The notes under the pieces are model-generated. The model worked only from the letters and a program-made list of their open reading frames with translations. It ran no database searches and was not told where the DNA came from. A stretch of DNA of 16,444 nt from Nonomuraea sp. (GTDB lineage: Bacteria; Actinomycetota; Actinomycetes; Streptosporangiales; Streptosporangiaceae): the NCBI GenBank assembly GCA_013362835.1, contig JABFVJ010000103.1, positions 1-16,444 of the forward strand, in the 5' to 3' direction. This document shows, in pieces, positions 1 to 6,669 of this stretch. Position 1 is the first letter of the stretch; every line of letters begins with the position of its first letter. The position numbers were made by a program, and so were the translations under genes.

Positions 1-1
1 C

Positions 2-217
2 GGCGTGGCGCTGGTGACCGCCTACGGCGTCGGCATGGCCGCCACCCTCACCGTCACCGGCCTCCTCCTGGTCAAACTCGTGGACCGTCTCGAACACCGC
101 GCCTCGACCGGCCGCCGCCTGGCGGCACGCCTGTCCGGCCTCGCCCCCATGGGCACTGCCGCCATGGTCGTCCTCCTGGGCGCCGGCCTGGCCCTCCGCT
201 CAGCCGCCGCCCTCTAG
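2..217 (+). CDS. NicO-family nickel/cobalt transporter, C-terminal fragment
   Basis: Only the last 71 codons are in the window; the reading frame is open from base 2 and ends at TAG 215-217. The fragment has two hydrophobic segments separated by a short basic loop (KLVDRLEHRASTGRRLAARL). It carries the pattern AYGVGMAATLTVTGLLLV, which resembles the last repeat of NicO/RcnA-like high-affinity nickel transporters, where a GxGMAxxLT segment precedes a basic cytoplasmic loop and a final helix. By family, it would move Ni or Co ions across the cytoplasmic membrane. The substrate cannot be told from this piece. It is convergent with the next gene, 42 bp away. Another LysE- or TauE-like exporter is possible; the NicO call rests on one short motif. 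Confidence 0.6.
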   Translation, partial: GVALVTAYGVGMAATLTVTGLLLVKLVDRLEHRASTGRRLAARLSGLAPMGTAAMVVLLGAGLALRSAAAL

Positions 218-259
218 CCACCGCCGTGGAGATGGCCGTGGTCGGCCCGGACGCGTGAC

Positions 260-691
260 CTACTCGGGCAGAGCCGCCGCCTCCCGCACGGCGGTGGCGT
301 CCGTCGCTTCCCGTACGGCGGTGGCGGCCGCCGCTTCCCGTACACCGGTGCCGGCCGCCCCCTCCCGTACGGCGGTGGCGGCCGCCGTTGGCTGGTAGTT
401 CTCGGGGACGCCGTCGACCAGGATGAGGTCGGTCTCGATGTGCCGGGAGCGCAGCGGCGCGATCTCCCGGTACGCGGGCGAATCCCACCACGCCCGCGCC
501 TCGGCGACCCCCGGGAAGCCGAGCATCACGACATGTCCGGGCCAGTCGCCCTCCAGCACCTCGTGCTGGGTGGCGTGGACGAGGTACCGGCCGCCGTACG
601 GCTCGAAGGTGGCGGGGAGCCGTTCCATGTACTCGGCGATATCCGGGTGCGGGGCCGCCTGCTGCAGGTGGGCGATGACGTAGGCCGGCAT
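260..691 (-). CDS. DUF1330 family protein with a repeat tail
   Basis: A 143-residue protein. Residues 1-100 match DUF1330, a small dimeric alpha/beta-barrel (ferredoxin-like) family of unknown function: a start like MPAYVIAHLQ, a central YGGRYLVHATQHEVLEGDW segment, then VVMLGFPGVAEARAWWDSPAYREIAPLR and a C-terminal DLILVDGV strand. The start at 691 is chosen because AGGAGG lies about 6 bases upstream and the family begins there; a longer in-frame start at 754 adds 21 non-conserved residues. The family is usually about 95-100 residues long. Here 40 extra residues follow, consisting of four 9-residue repeats ending in VRE(A/G). The enzymatic role of DUF1330 is unknown. A palindrome lies about 70 bp upstream. 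Confidence 0.85.
   Translation of the reverse strand: MPAYVIAHLQQAAPHPDIAEYMERLPATFEPYGGRYLVHATQHEVLEGDWPGHVVMLGFPGVAEARAWWDSPAYREIAPLRSRHIETDLILVDGVPENYQPTAAATAVREGAAGTGVREAAAATAVREATDATAVREAAALPE
278..385 (-). repeat. Four tandem 27-bp units coding a 9-residue repeat
   Basis: Four head-to-tail 27-bp units encode AAATAVREG, AAGTGVREA, AAATAVREA and TDATAVREA (residues 103-138 of the DUF1330 protein). The period is a multiple of three, so copy-number change would keep the frame. The units are similar at DNA level (core CCGTACGGCGGTGGCG on the plus strand), which suggests recent slippage expansion rather than an old domain. Confidence 0.9.
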
Positions 692-760
692 GGTGTCCTC
701 CTGGCGGGGTCGTGTTCGGTGCGCCGCCGATCCTGGCACGCCCCGCGTAGGCACGGCGAT

Positions 761-773
761 TACCTGGCAGGTA
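761..773. promoter_or_regulatory. Perfect palindrome TACCTG-G-CAGGTA, candidate operator
   Basis: A perfect 6-bp inverted repeat around one central base lies about 70 bp upstream of the DUF1330 start codon and about 125 bp upstream of padR. It has the size and symmetry of a dimeric-repressor site. No regulator is assigned; PadR probably uses the different site at 851-870. It most likely belongs to the DUF1330 promoter region. Confidence 0.45.
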
Positions 774-850
774 GCCGATCAGCTCCGGCCCGGCGGGCAC
801 CCGTACGATGCCCGTCCTCCTGACGCTGGCCCCGATCACCCGCCTCCCCT

Positions 851-870
851 ATAGTCATGTCCGTGACTAT
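851..870. promoter_or_regulatory. PadR-type operator overlapping a TATAGT -10 box
   Basis: A perfect 7-bp inverted repeat, ATAGTCA-N6-TGACTAT, lies 28 bp upstream of the padR start. TATAGT at 850-855 is a good -10 hexamer, so the palindrome covers the -10 element and likely start point. PadR regulators commonly bind such interrupted palindromes in their own promoters, so autoregulation is the natural reading. No clear -35 box is seen. Confidence 0.7.
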
Positions 871-898
871 TCACCACGATGACCGTCCCTGACCCCGG

Positions 899-1474
899 AT
901 GGCTCTGCGGCATGCGGTGCTGGCGGCGTTGCTCGATGGCGAGTACAGCGGCTACCAGCTCACCAAGATCTTCGACGTCGGCGTCTCCAACTTCTGGTAC
1001 GCCGCCCCTCAGCAGCTCTACGCCGAGCTGACCAAGCTGGAGTCCGACGGCCTGGTGACCGGGCGGGAGGTCGTCCAGCGAGGGCGTCCGAACAAGCGGG
1101 TGTTCAAGGTCACCCAGGCGGGCCTCGACGAGCTGGGGGCCTTCGCCGCGGCTCCCGCCAAGCCGCTGCTCCTCCGCGACGACCTCGCCGTCAAGGTGCA
1201 CGCCGCCGACCAGCTCGACCCCGCGCCGCTCGTCGCCCAGCTCCTCGAACGCGCCCAGGAGGCCGCCGCCAAGCTGGCCTTCTTCGAGAGCACCCTGCTG
1301 CGCCTGCGCGGCGACCTCGACGAGGCGACGTTCCTGCGGGAGGGCGAGCGGGTCGGGCCGTACCTGTCCTGCCTGGCCGGGTGCCGGTTGGAACGGCAGA
1401 TGCGCGACTGGTGCCTGGAGACCGCGCGGACGCTCGGGGAGCGTGCCGCCCACACCCGAGAGGAGACGCCGTGA
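899..1474 (+). CDS. PadR family transcriptional regulator
   Basis: A 191-residue protein of the PadR-s2 type. Residues 1-75 form the winged helix (LRHAVLAALLDGEYSGYQLTKIFD, then YAELTKLESDGLVTGREVVQRGRPNKRVFKVTQAG). Residues 85-180 form the C-terminal helical dimerisation region, rich in Leu and Arg (e.g. FESTLLRLRGDLDE). ATG 899 is the only usable start because an in-frame TGA lies at 890-892. No Shine-Dalgarno site precedes it; the leader would be about 37 nt if TATAGT 850-855 is the -10. By family it is a ligand- or stress-responsive repressor. Its stop overlaps the SGNH hydrolase start by 4 bp (GTGA), so the two are one translationally coupled unit. Confidence 0.93.
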   Translation: MALRHAVLAALLDGEYSGYQLTKIFDVGVSNFWYAAPQQLYAELTKLESDGLVTGREVVQRGRPNKRVFKVTQAGLDELGAFAAAPAKPLLLRDDLAVKVHAADQLDPAPLVAQLLERAQEAAAKLAFFESTLLRLRGDLDEATFLREGERVGPYLSCLAGCRLERQMRDWCLETARTLGERAAHTREETP

Positions 1475-2268
1475 CCTACGCCCGTTATGTCGCGCTCGGC
1501 GACAGCCAGACCGAAGGGCTCGGCGACGGCGACGACGTCCTGGGCCACCGGGGGTGGGCCGACCGGCTCGCCGAGCACCTGGCCCGCGAGAACCCCGCCC
1601 TGCTCTACGCCAACCTCGCCGTACGCGGCCGGGTGGCCGCCCAGATCCGCGCCGAGCAGCTGCCCGTGGCGCTGGAGCTCCGTCCCGACCTGGCCACGGT
1701 CATGGCGGGCATGAACGACGTCATCCGCCCCGGCTTCGACGCCGCCCGCGTGGCGGACGACCTGGAACACATGTACGCGGCCCTGACCGAAGCGGGCGCG
1801 CACGTCGTAACTGTGACATTTCCTGACATCGGGCGGATCGCGCCCATGGCCCGGCCGTTGCTGCCCCGCGTGGTCGACCTCAACGCCCGCATCCGCGCGG
1901 CGGCGGCCCGGTACGGCGTCACCGTCGTGGACACCTTCCCCGACATGGTGGTGACCGACGCGCGGATGTGGAGCGCGGACCGGCTGCACGCCAGCCCGGC
2001 GGGGCACGCGAGGTTCGCCGCCTCCGTGGCGTACGCGCTGAAGCTCGCCGGCAGCGACGACACCTGGACGCTGCCGCTCCCCGTGCTGCCCCCGCCCGGC
2101 CTCGTACGGAAGGCGGCGGCGGAGGCGCGGTGGGTGGCCTCGTTCGCGGGTCCGTGGATCGCCCGCCGCGTGCGGGGACGGTCGTCGGGGGACGGGCGCG
2201 TGTGCAAGCGGCCCGTGCTCGCGCCCCTGGAGGATCAGTCGACCTCGGGCAGGTCCGGGTCGTCGTAG
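1471..2268 (+). CDS. SGNH/GDSL-family hydrolase (esterase-like)
   Basis: A 265-residue protein with GTG start at 1471, preceded by GAGAGGAG and overlapping the padR stop. The SGNH blocks are present: block I GDSQTEG with nucleophile Ser12, block III GMND with Asn82, and block V DxxH as Asp170-x-x-His173. It should be a serine esterase or acyl-hydrolase of the GDSL superfamily; the substrate is unknown. No signal peptide is seen, so it is probably cytoplasmic. The tail RGRSSGDGRVCKRPVLAPLE is typical of actinobacterial homologues. The last residues (DQSTSGRSGSS) lie inside the 3' end of the convergent neighbour, so the natural stop may have been lost by drift. Coupling to padR suggests PadR controls it. 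Confidence 0.92.
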   Translation: MTYARYVALGDSQTEGLGDGDDVLGHRGWADRLAEHLARENPALLYANLAVRGRVAAQIRAEQLPVALELRPDLATVMAGMNDVIRPGFDAARVADDLEHMYAALTEAGAHVVTVTFPDIGRIAPMARPLLPRVVDLNARIRAAAARYGVTVVDTFPDMVVTDARMWSADRLHASPAGHARFAASVAYALKLAGSDDTWTLPLPVLPPPGLVRKAAAEARWVASFAGPWIARRVRGRSSGDGRVCKRPVLAPLEDQSTSGRSGSS

Positions 2269-2996
2269 TCGGCGTCGCCGTCGTCGGCCCTGCGCAGCTT
2301 GACGTCCTCGGCCCACGCCCTGGCGAACGCGCGGATCTCCCCGATCCGCTCCTCGTCCACGCCGTGGGCCTCGAAGCTCTCGTCCGCCATGAGCTCGACG
2401 AACTCCAGCCGCATCAGCAGCTCGCGGGGTGAGAAGCCGTCGAGGTGGGCGGCGGCGAGCCGTTCGAGGTCGCGAAAGGAGAACACCTCCGCCATCGCGG
2501 CGACGTCGGCGACGTCCCCCGCGAGCCCGCGCTCATGCAGATCCCGCGTCCGCAACCCCGCCAAGTCGGCCGGCCCCACCACCTTGTGCCCGGCCGCGCC
2601 CGGCAACCCCGGCACCCCATGCTCACCGCACGCGGCCGCAGGTTCGCGCAGGGTCTCGCGGGTGAGGGTGATCTCGCAGCGGTCGGCGGTCGTCGCGTCC
2701 TCGACCACCAGGCGGCACAGCTGCGGGGACACCTCGACGGCCGACGCCCGCAGGCCCTCGGCCACGAACACCCCGGCCAGACCGTCCGCGACGCCCGGCA
2801 GGGGCGTCTCCCCGGCGGTCACGAAGGCGAGGTCGCCAGGCGGCCGGCCCGTCAAGCCGTGCGCCCGAAGGGCGTGATCGCCGGCGAGCACCAGCCCGTG
2901 ACGCGCGCCGACCGGCGACAAGGCCCGCAGCACGCGGTCGTGGAAGGGCGGCCGGCGCATCAGCCCGCCGCCGTCCGCCGAGAGACGGTGTGGCAT
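2235..2996 (-). CDS. AbiEii-like nucleotidyltransferase-fold protein
   Basis: A 253-residue protein resembling the AbiEii/AbiGii toxin-type nucleotidyltransferases of actinobacteria. Residues 32-60 (RHGLVLAGDHALRAHGLTGRPPGDLAFVT) align with the usual GGTALAxHGLxxRxTxDLDLF core, and LRTRDLHERGLAGDVADVAAM resembles the downstream helical segment. The core is degenerate: AGD replaces GG(T/S), and DLA replaces the metal-binding DLD, so catalysis is doubtful. No AbiEi-type antitoxin gene is adjacent. The start at 2996 lies 3 bp after the upstream gene's stop, which suggests coupling; no strong ribosome site is visible and Met13 (2960) is an alternative start. The last 34 bp overlap the convergent hydrolase gene. 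The family call is moderate; the function is unknown. Confidence 0.7.
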   Translation of the reverse strand: MPHRLSADGGGLMRRPPFHDRVLRALSPVGARHGLVLAGDHALRAHGLTGRPPGDLAFVTAGETPLPGVADGLAGVFVAEGLRASAVEVSPQLCRLVVEDATTADRCEITLTRETLREPAAACGEHGVPGLPGAAGHKVVGPADLAGLRTRDLHERGLAGDVADVAAMAEVFSFRDLERLAAAHLDGFSPRELLMRLEFVELMADESFEAHGVDEERIGEIRAFARAWAEDVKLRRADDGDADYDDPDLPEVD

Positions 2997-2999
2997 GGA

Positions 3000-3746
3000 T
3001 CAAGTATGGCGGCGGGTGGAGGGGAGGTCGTGGCGTCCGGACAGGAACTCCTGGAACGCGATCTTGACCCGGATGACCGGCCGCCGCCAGCGTTCCTCCC
3101 GGTGGACGGCCCTGGCCAGCTTGCGCGGCGAACGGCCGCGGAAGAACCAGTGGGCCCAAGGGGAGCCGGGACGGGCCAGGCGTACGGCGCCGACCACCAG
3201 CAGCAGCGGCAGGAACAGGCCCGCCATCCCCGTCCAGATCTTGCCCTTGAGCAGGGTGACGACGGCCAGCGCGAGGTTGGCCACGATGAGGACGGCGGGG
3301 TTGACGGGAGTGCCGTAGTCCCAGGTCAGGGGGCGTAGGCCGATGAGCAGGAGGCCGGTCACGGCGACCGCGATGAAGACCGCGTCGACGGACGTGCGCC
3401 CCTCCTCCTCCCAGTACACGTCGTGCAGGTGGAGGATCAGCGCGAACTCGTCGAGGACGAGCGCGGAGCCGACGCCGAACACGCAGGCCGCGACCGCGTG
3501 CCCGGCCTGGGAGCCGCCCGACACGATGAGCCCGGTCACGCCGCCGATGAGCATGAGCACGACGCCGAACACGATGTGGTGGATGTGCATCTCCCCCACG
3601 CTCACGTTGCGGAACCAGCCGACCTTCGCCCTGATCAGGCGGACGTTGATCCGGGTGGCGATGAACGCCACGATGAGCGTGACGAAGTAGCAGAACAGCG
3701 GCAGCCGCCCTGTCGCGATGATCGTGCTCTGGAACCAGTTCCCCAT
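3000..3746 (-). CDS. Conserved multi-pass membrane protein with HIHH motif
   Basis: A 248-residue protein with about six hydrophobic segments near residues 14-31, 55-75, 84-104, 120-138, 148-167 and 171-190, then a basic cytoplasmic-looking tail rich in Arg. Two polar motifs lie at membrane edges: MHIHH (53-57), and DEFALILHLHDVYWEEEGRTSVD (99-121), in which Asp, Glu and His could bind a metal. I recognise this as the kind of conserved hypothetical integral membrane protein found in actinomycetes but cannot name a function. ATG 3746 has no convincing Shine-Dalgarno site. It is followed within 4 bp by the AbiEii-like gene. A 57-bp gap separates it from the foldase gene upstream, so it may or may not belong to the carbohydrate operon. 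Confidence 0.8.
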   Translation of the reverse strand: MGNWFQSTIIATGRLPLFCYFVTLIVAFIATRINVRLIRAKVGWFRNVSVGEMHIHHIVFGVVLMLIGGVTGLIVSGGSQAGHAVAACVFGVGSALVLDEFALILHLHDVYWEEEGRTSVDAVFIAVAVTGLLLIGLRPLTWDYGTPVNPAVLIVANLALAVVTLLKGKIWTGMAGLFLPLLLVVGAVRLARPGSPWAHWFFRGRSPRKLARAVHREERWRRPVIRVKIAFQEFLSGRHDLPSTRRHT

Positions 3747-3803
3747 GACGTTAGAAGTCGATGGTACGAGCAGGAAGAGCCTTGTATGTCCCTTGTGGGG
3801 GCC

Positions 3804-4565
3804 TCACGAGGAGGCGCGGGCCTGGAGCGCCTGTTCGTAGCCTTCGAGGACGAGCAGGCGTCTGACGTTCTCGCGTACCTGGTCGAAGGGGGGCGCGCCG
3901 GGGCCGGCCGTGCGGGCGTACTGCTCGCGCAGCCGGGGTTCCGACAGGTCGAGCCGGCTCGCGTGCAGCTTGCTGAGCGCGGAGTCGAGTTCGGCGGCGC
4001 GTACCTGGGCGTAGGTGTACTCGTCGTAGGACGGGACGCCCGGAATGGGACGGCGCGCGCGGGCGGCCTGGGCGCGGCGCTCGTTCTCGGCGGCCAGCTC
4101 GCGCTGGAATCCCCGCTCGCTCACGTCGGCGAGCAGGCCCGCCTCGCGGGCCCAGACCCGCCGCGCCTTGTCCAGTACGGCGGCCCGCACCGCCCGCTCC
4201 CTGAGCCGCTGACCAGGGGTTACGCCGTTGACGGCACGCTCCCAGAACCCCGGACCGAGCCCCTGCCCGGCGAACTCGGAGATCACCTCGGCGCGTACGG
4301 CCTGGGCGGCCCGCAGCACCTCGGCCCCGGTCACCGGCTCCCCCTCGAAGGTGACCACCGTGTCCTGAGGACGCGTCCCGAGGACGTCGGCGACCCCGGC
4401 GGCGGCCGTCCGCCCGCCCGGGGCAGGCGCGGAGGGCCGGAGGAGGGCGAGCACCACGACCACGGCGAGAGCGGCGAGCGCCGCCCACGCGACAGGCCGG
4501 CGCCAGGAACGGCGGCGACCCGTGCGCGAGGAGCGCGGACGGCCGGTGGTCGTGGTGCTCGTCAT
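3804..4565 (-). CDS. Membrane-anchored SurA-N-like foldase without rotamase domain
   Basis: A 253-residue protein. An Arg-rich N-terminus (residues 9-23) is followed by one transmembrane helix (about 24-43) and an extracytoplasmic region. The pattern there is SurA/PrsA-like: VTFEGEPVTGAEVLRAA (71-87, compare VNGEPITxxEF), a helix with LDKARRVWAREAGLLADVSERGF (131-153), DLSEPRLREQYART (206-219), and a closing helix FDQVRENVRRLLVLEGYEQAL. The parvulin PPIase domain normally inserted before this closing helix is absent. By analogy with PrsA and SurA it would assist folding of a secreted protein outside the membrane. Its start lies 4 bp after the stop of the secreted beta-helix gene, making that protein the likely client. 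The family call is by pattern only. Confidence 0.65.
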   Translation of the reverse strand: MTSTTTTGRPRSSRTGRRRSWRRPVAWAALAALAVVVVLALLRPSAPAPGGRTAAAGVADVLGTRPQDTVVTFEGEPVTGAEVLRAAQAVRAEVISEFAGQGLGPGFWERAVNGVTPGQRLRERAVRAAVLDKARRVWAREAGLLADVSERGFQRELAAENERRAQAARARRPIPGVPSYDEYTYAQVRAAELDSALSKLHASRLDLSEPRLREQYARTAGPGAPPFDQVRENVRRLLVLEGYEQALQARASS

Positions 4566-4569
4566 GACG

Positions 4570-6651
4570 TCAGCCCGCGATCTTCATGTCGAAGACGTGG
4601 AACCCGGCGTTCGCCAGCGGGCTGCCCGCCGGGAACGTCACCGTGGCGACGGTCTTGCCCGGGTCGAGCGGAACCGCGAAGCCGAACACCGAGACGCCCG
4701 ATTCGCGCGTCTGCCCGGTGGCCGGGTTCTTGTAGCTGGTCTGCGTCATGTTGTGGTACTCGGCACGCGCCACCAGCACGCCGCCGGCGGGCGGGTTCGC
4801 GTCCCACTGGTCGCCGAACCTGACCGTCTTCTCCTCGACCGTCCCGTCGGTGTAGGCGACCTTGAACACGCCTTCGCGCGCCTTCAGGCCACCGGCCCCG
4901 AGCAGGACCAGCTTGGCGCCCTGGCCGGTCAGCGCGACCGTCTGCCCGGCCGCCTTGACGTTGTCGGTCCTCCCGTACGGCCTCGGGTGCCAGACGAAGT
5001 CGGCGCCGAGCACGTTTACCGTCGCGCCGGGCGTCAGGCCGGCCTTCTCCAGCCCCTGGCCCGAGTAGCTGCGGCCGCTGGTGGAGAAGCCTCCGACGTT
5101 GGGGTTGAGGTCGGAGCTGACCGCGACGTTGTTGTACGCCTCCTCGACCGACCCGAACACCACCGGCGCGACGGCCGGCCCGTTGTAGGCCCCGCGCGAC
5201 ACCGTGGCGCCGACCGGGTTGCCGAAGTAGTCGCGGTCGCCGAGCCCGTCCACGATCGTCCCGGACGCGAGCGCGGGCGAGCCGCCGAGCAGCTTGTAGC
5301 CGTCCACGTCGGCGGCCCCGTCGGCGGTGCCGGGGGCGGCGAGGCCGGGGTCGGCGGTGACGGCGCGGGCGTCGGCGGCGGGCGCGGTCACGCCGCCGTG
5401 GTAGACGTTGGAGTCGTACGCGATCCCCGACGCGGACGGGAGCGTGCCCGAGGGGGCGTAGAAGATGTTGTTGGCGATCGTCGAGTTCCCGGTGGGCACG
5501 GCCACGTCGAGCTTCTGCGAGGGGCAGAAGAACGTGTTGTTGTACAACCACAGCGGGCTCTTGTTGTCACCCGAGGCGTTGCCCGCGATGCGGCAGTCGT
5601 CCTGGGCGATGTTGAACCGCAGGATGGCGGTCGCCTTGTAGTTGGGGAACTCGGTGCAGCTCTGACAGCCGAGGTAGAAGCCGCCGGCGTTGTCGTGCGA
5701 GTAGTTGTACTGGTAGACGCACGAGCCCTTGATGCCGCCGTCGCAGTCCCAGGCGGTGGAGTCGAAGATGGTGGGCCGCTGCCGGGTCACCTCGTTGTAC
5801 TGAAATACCGGGTCAACGGAGTTGATGGGCCACATTCCCGCGAAATTTCCGTCGATGTACGGATACCGCCCGGCCCCACCCTCGTCGAACAGGTTGTGCT
5901 CCACCAGCGGCCGGTCCGACGCGTGCACCACGATGCCGTCACCGCCGACCGCCCGGATGGTGTTGCGGGCGATGTGGACGTTCCGGTGGTAGTCGGTGCC
6001 CTTGCGGCTGATCTTGATGCCGCCACCACCGGTGTCGTGGATGTAGTTGCCGGTGATCGTGATCCCGTCCAGGTACCCGACCTTGCCCTCGGGCAGCGCC
6101 TGGACGCTGATGCCCGCCGAGTAGGAGAACCACGAGCCGTTCGCGCCGGTCTTGTTGCCCCAGCCCGCGACGTCGGAGATCTCCAGGTCGCGCAGGACCA
6201 GCCCGGCCTTCGGCTCGGGGGTGGTGGAGTTGTACTGCACGCCGGTCCGCTTGGCCGTGGTGGCCGCCGGGTTCGTGACGTGCAGCTTCTCCATGATCAG
6301 GTGGCTGTTGTCGACGAGGTGCACGGCCCACTCGCCGCCGTCGCCCTGGATGATCGGCTTGGGCCCCTCGCCGTACGAGGTGAACAGGATGGGGTGCTCG
6401 GCGGTGCCGGAGCCGACGGGTTCGAGGCGGCCGGCGCAGACCGTGCCGGCCCTGAACTTGATCTGGTCCTTCTCGCGGAACGTGATGGCGTTGACGGCGG
6501 CCAGGCTGTTCAGCGGCGCGGCGGCGTTACGCCCCGAGCCGCCGTCCTGGGCCTGGCAGTCGACGAAGAAGTTCCTGGCGGCGGCGGCTTCGGCGGGGGT
6601 GGCGACCAGTCCGGCCGCCACGACCAGGGCCGCGACTAACTGAAGACGCAT
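4570..6651 (-). CDS. Secreted right-handed parallel beta-helix protein (polysaccharide-lyase-like)
   Basis: A 693-residue protein. A Sec signal peptide covers residues 1 to about 23 (MRLQLVAALVVAAGLVATPAEA). An N-terminal cap with GTVCAGRL and PILFTSYGEGPKPIIQG, then about ten beta-helix rungs (about 110-400; e.g. ITITGNYIHDTGGGGIKI, VHIARNTIRAVGGDGIVVH, VEHNLFDE, FQYNEV, LWLYNNTFF, STIANNIFY), match the pectate-lyase-superfamily helix (PL9-like and relatives). The helix ends with DPGLAAPG...SPAL...DYFGNPV...RGAYNG, the usual closing element. Residues about 500-693 form a separate C-terminal beta-sandwich of a type appended to many actinobacterial glycosidases. Eight Cys in the mature part suggest disulfides. 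The start has GAGAGGA upstream. The likely role is cleavage of an extracellular acidic polysaccharide; a glycoside hydrolase or epimerase activity is also possible. Confidence 0.85.
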   Translation of the reverse strand: MRLQLVAALVVAAGLVATPAEAAAARNFFVDCQAQDGGSGRNAAAPLNSLAAVNAITFREKDQIKFRAGTVCAGRLEPVGSGTAEHPILFTSYGEGPKPIIQGDGGEWAVHLVDNSHLIMEKLHVTNPAATTAKRTGVQYNSTTPEPKAGLVLRDLEISDVAGWGNKTGANGSWFSYSAGISVQALPEGKVGYLDGITITGNYIHDTGGGGIKISRKGTDYHRNVHIARNTIRAVGGDGIVVHASDRPLVEHNLFDEGGAGRYPYIDGNFAGMWPINSVDPVFQYNEVTRQRPTIFDSTAWDCDGGIKGSCVYQYNYSHDNAGGFYLGCQSCTEFPNYKATAILRFNIAQDDCRIAGNASGDNKSPLWLYNNTFFCPSQKLDVAVPTGNSTIANNIFYAPSGTLPSASGIAYDSNVYHGGVTAPAADARAVTADPGLAAPGTADGAADVDGYKLLGGSPALASGTIVDGLGDRDYFGNPVGATVSRGAYNGPAVAPVVFGSVEEAYNNVAVSSDLNPNVGGFSTSGRSYSGQGLEKAGLTPGATVNVLGADFVWHPRPYGRTDNVKAAGQTVALTGQGAKLVLLGAGGLKAREGVFKVAYTDGTVEEKTVRFGDQWDANPPAGGVLVARAEYHNMTQTSYKNPATGQTRESGVSVFGFAVPLDPGKTVATVTFPAGSPLANAGFHVFDMKIAG

Positions 6652-6669
6652 GTGTCCTCTCAGGGGGTT

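Noticed and set aside
218..259. Terminator between the NicO and DUF1330 genes
   Set aside because: Only 4-bp stems such as CCAC/GTGG and GGCC/GGCC are present, with no T-run.
2235..2996. An active abortive-infection toxin-antitoxin module
   Set aside because: No antitoxin gene neighbours it and the DxD motif is broken, so a defence role cannot be supported.
3791..3811. Possible terminator hairpin (CCTTGTG...CACGAGG) at the end of the foldase gene
   Set aside because: On the transcribed minus strand the 7-bp stem has a C-A mismatch and no T-run follows; it also includes the stop codon. Not strong enough to call.
4522..6639. 705-codon plus-strand open frame opposite the beta-helix gene
   Set aside because: Antisense shadow; the minus strand has a signal peptide, ribosome site and beta-helix rungs.
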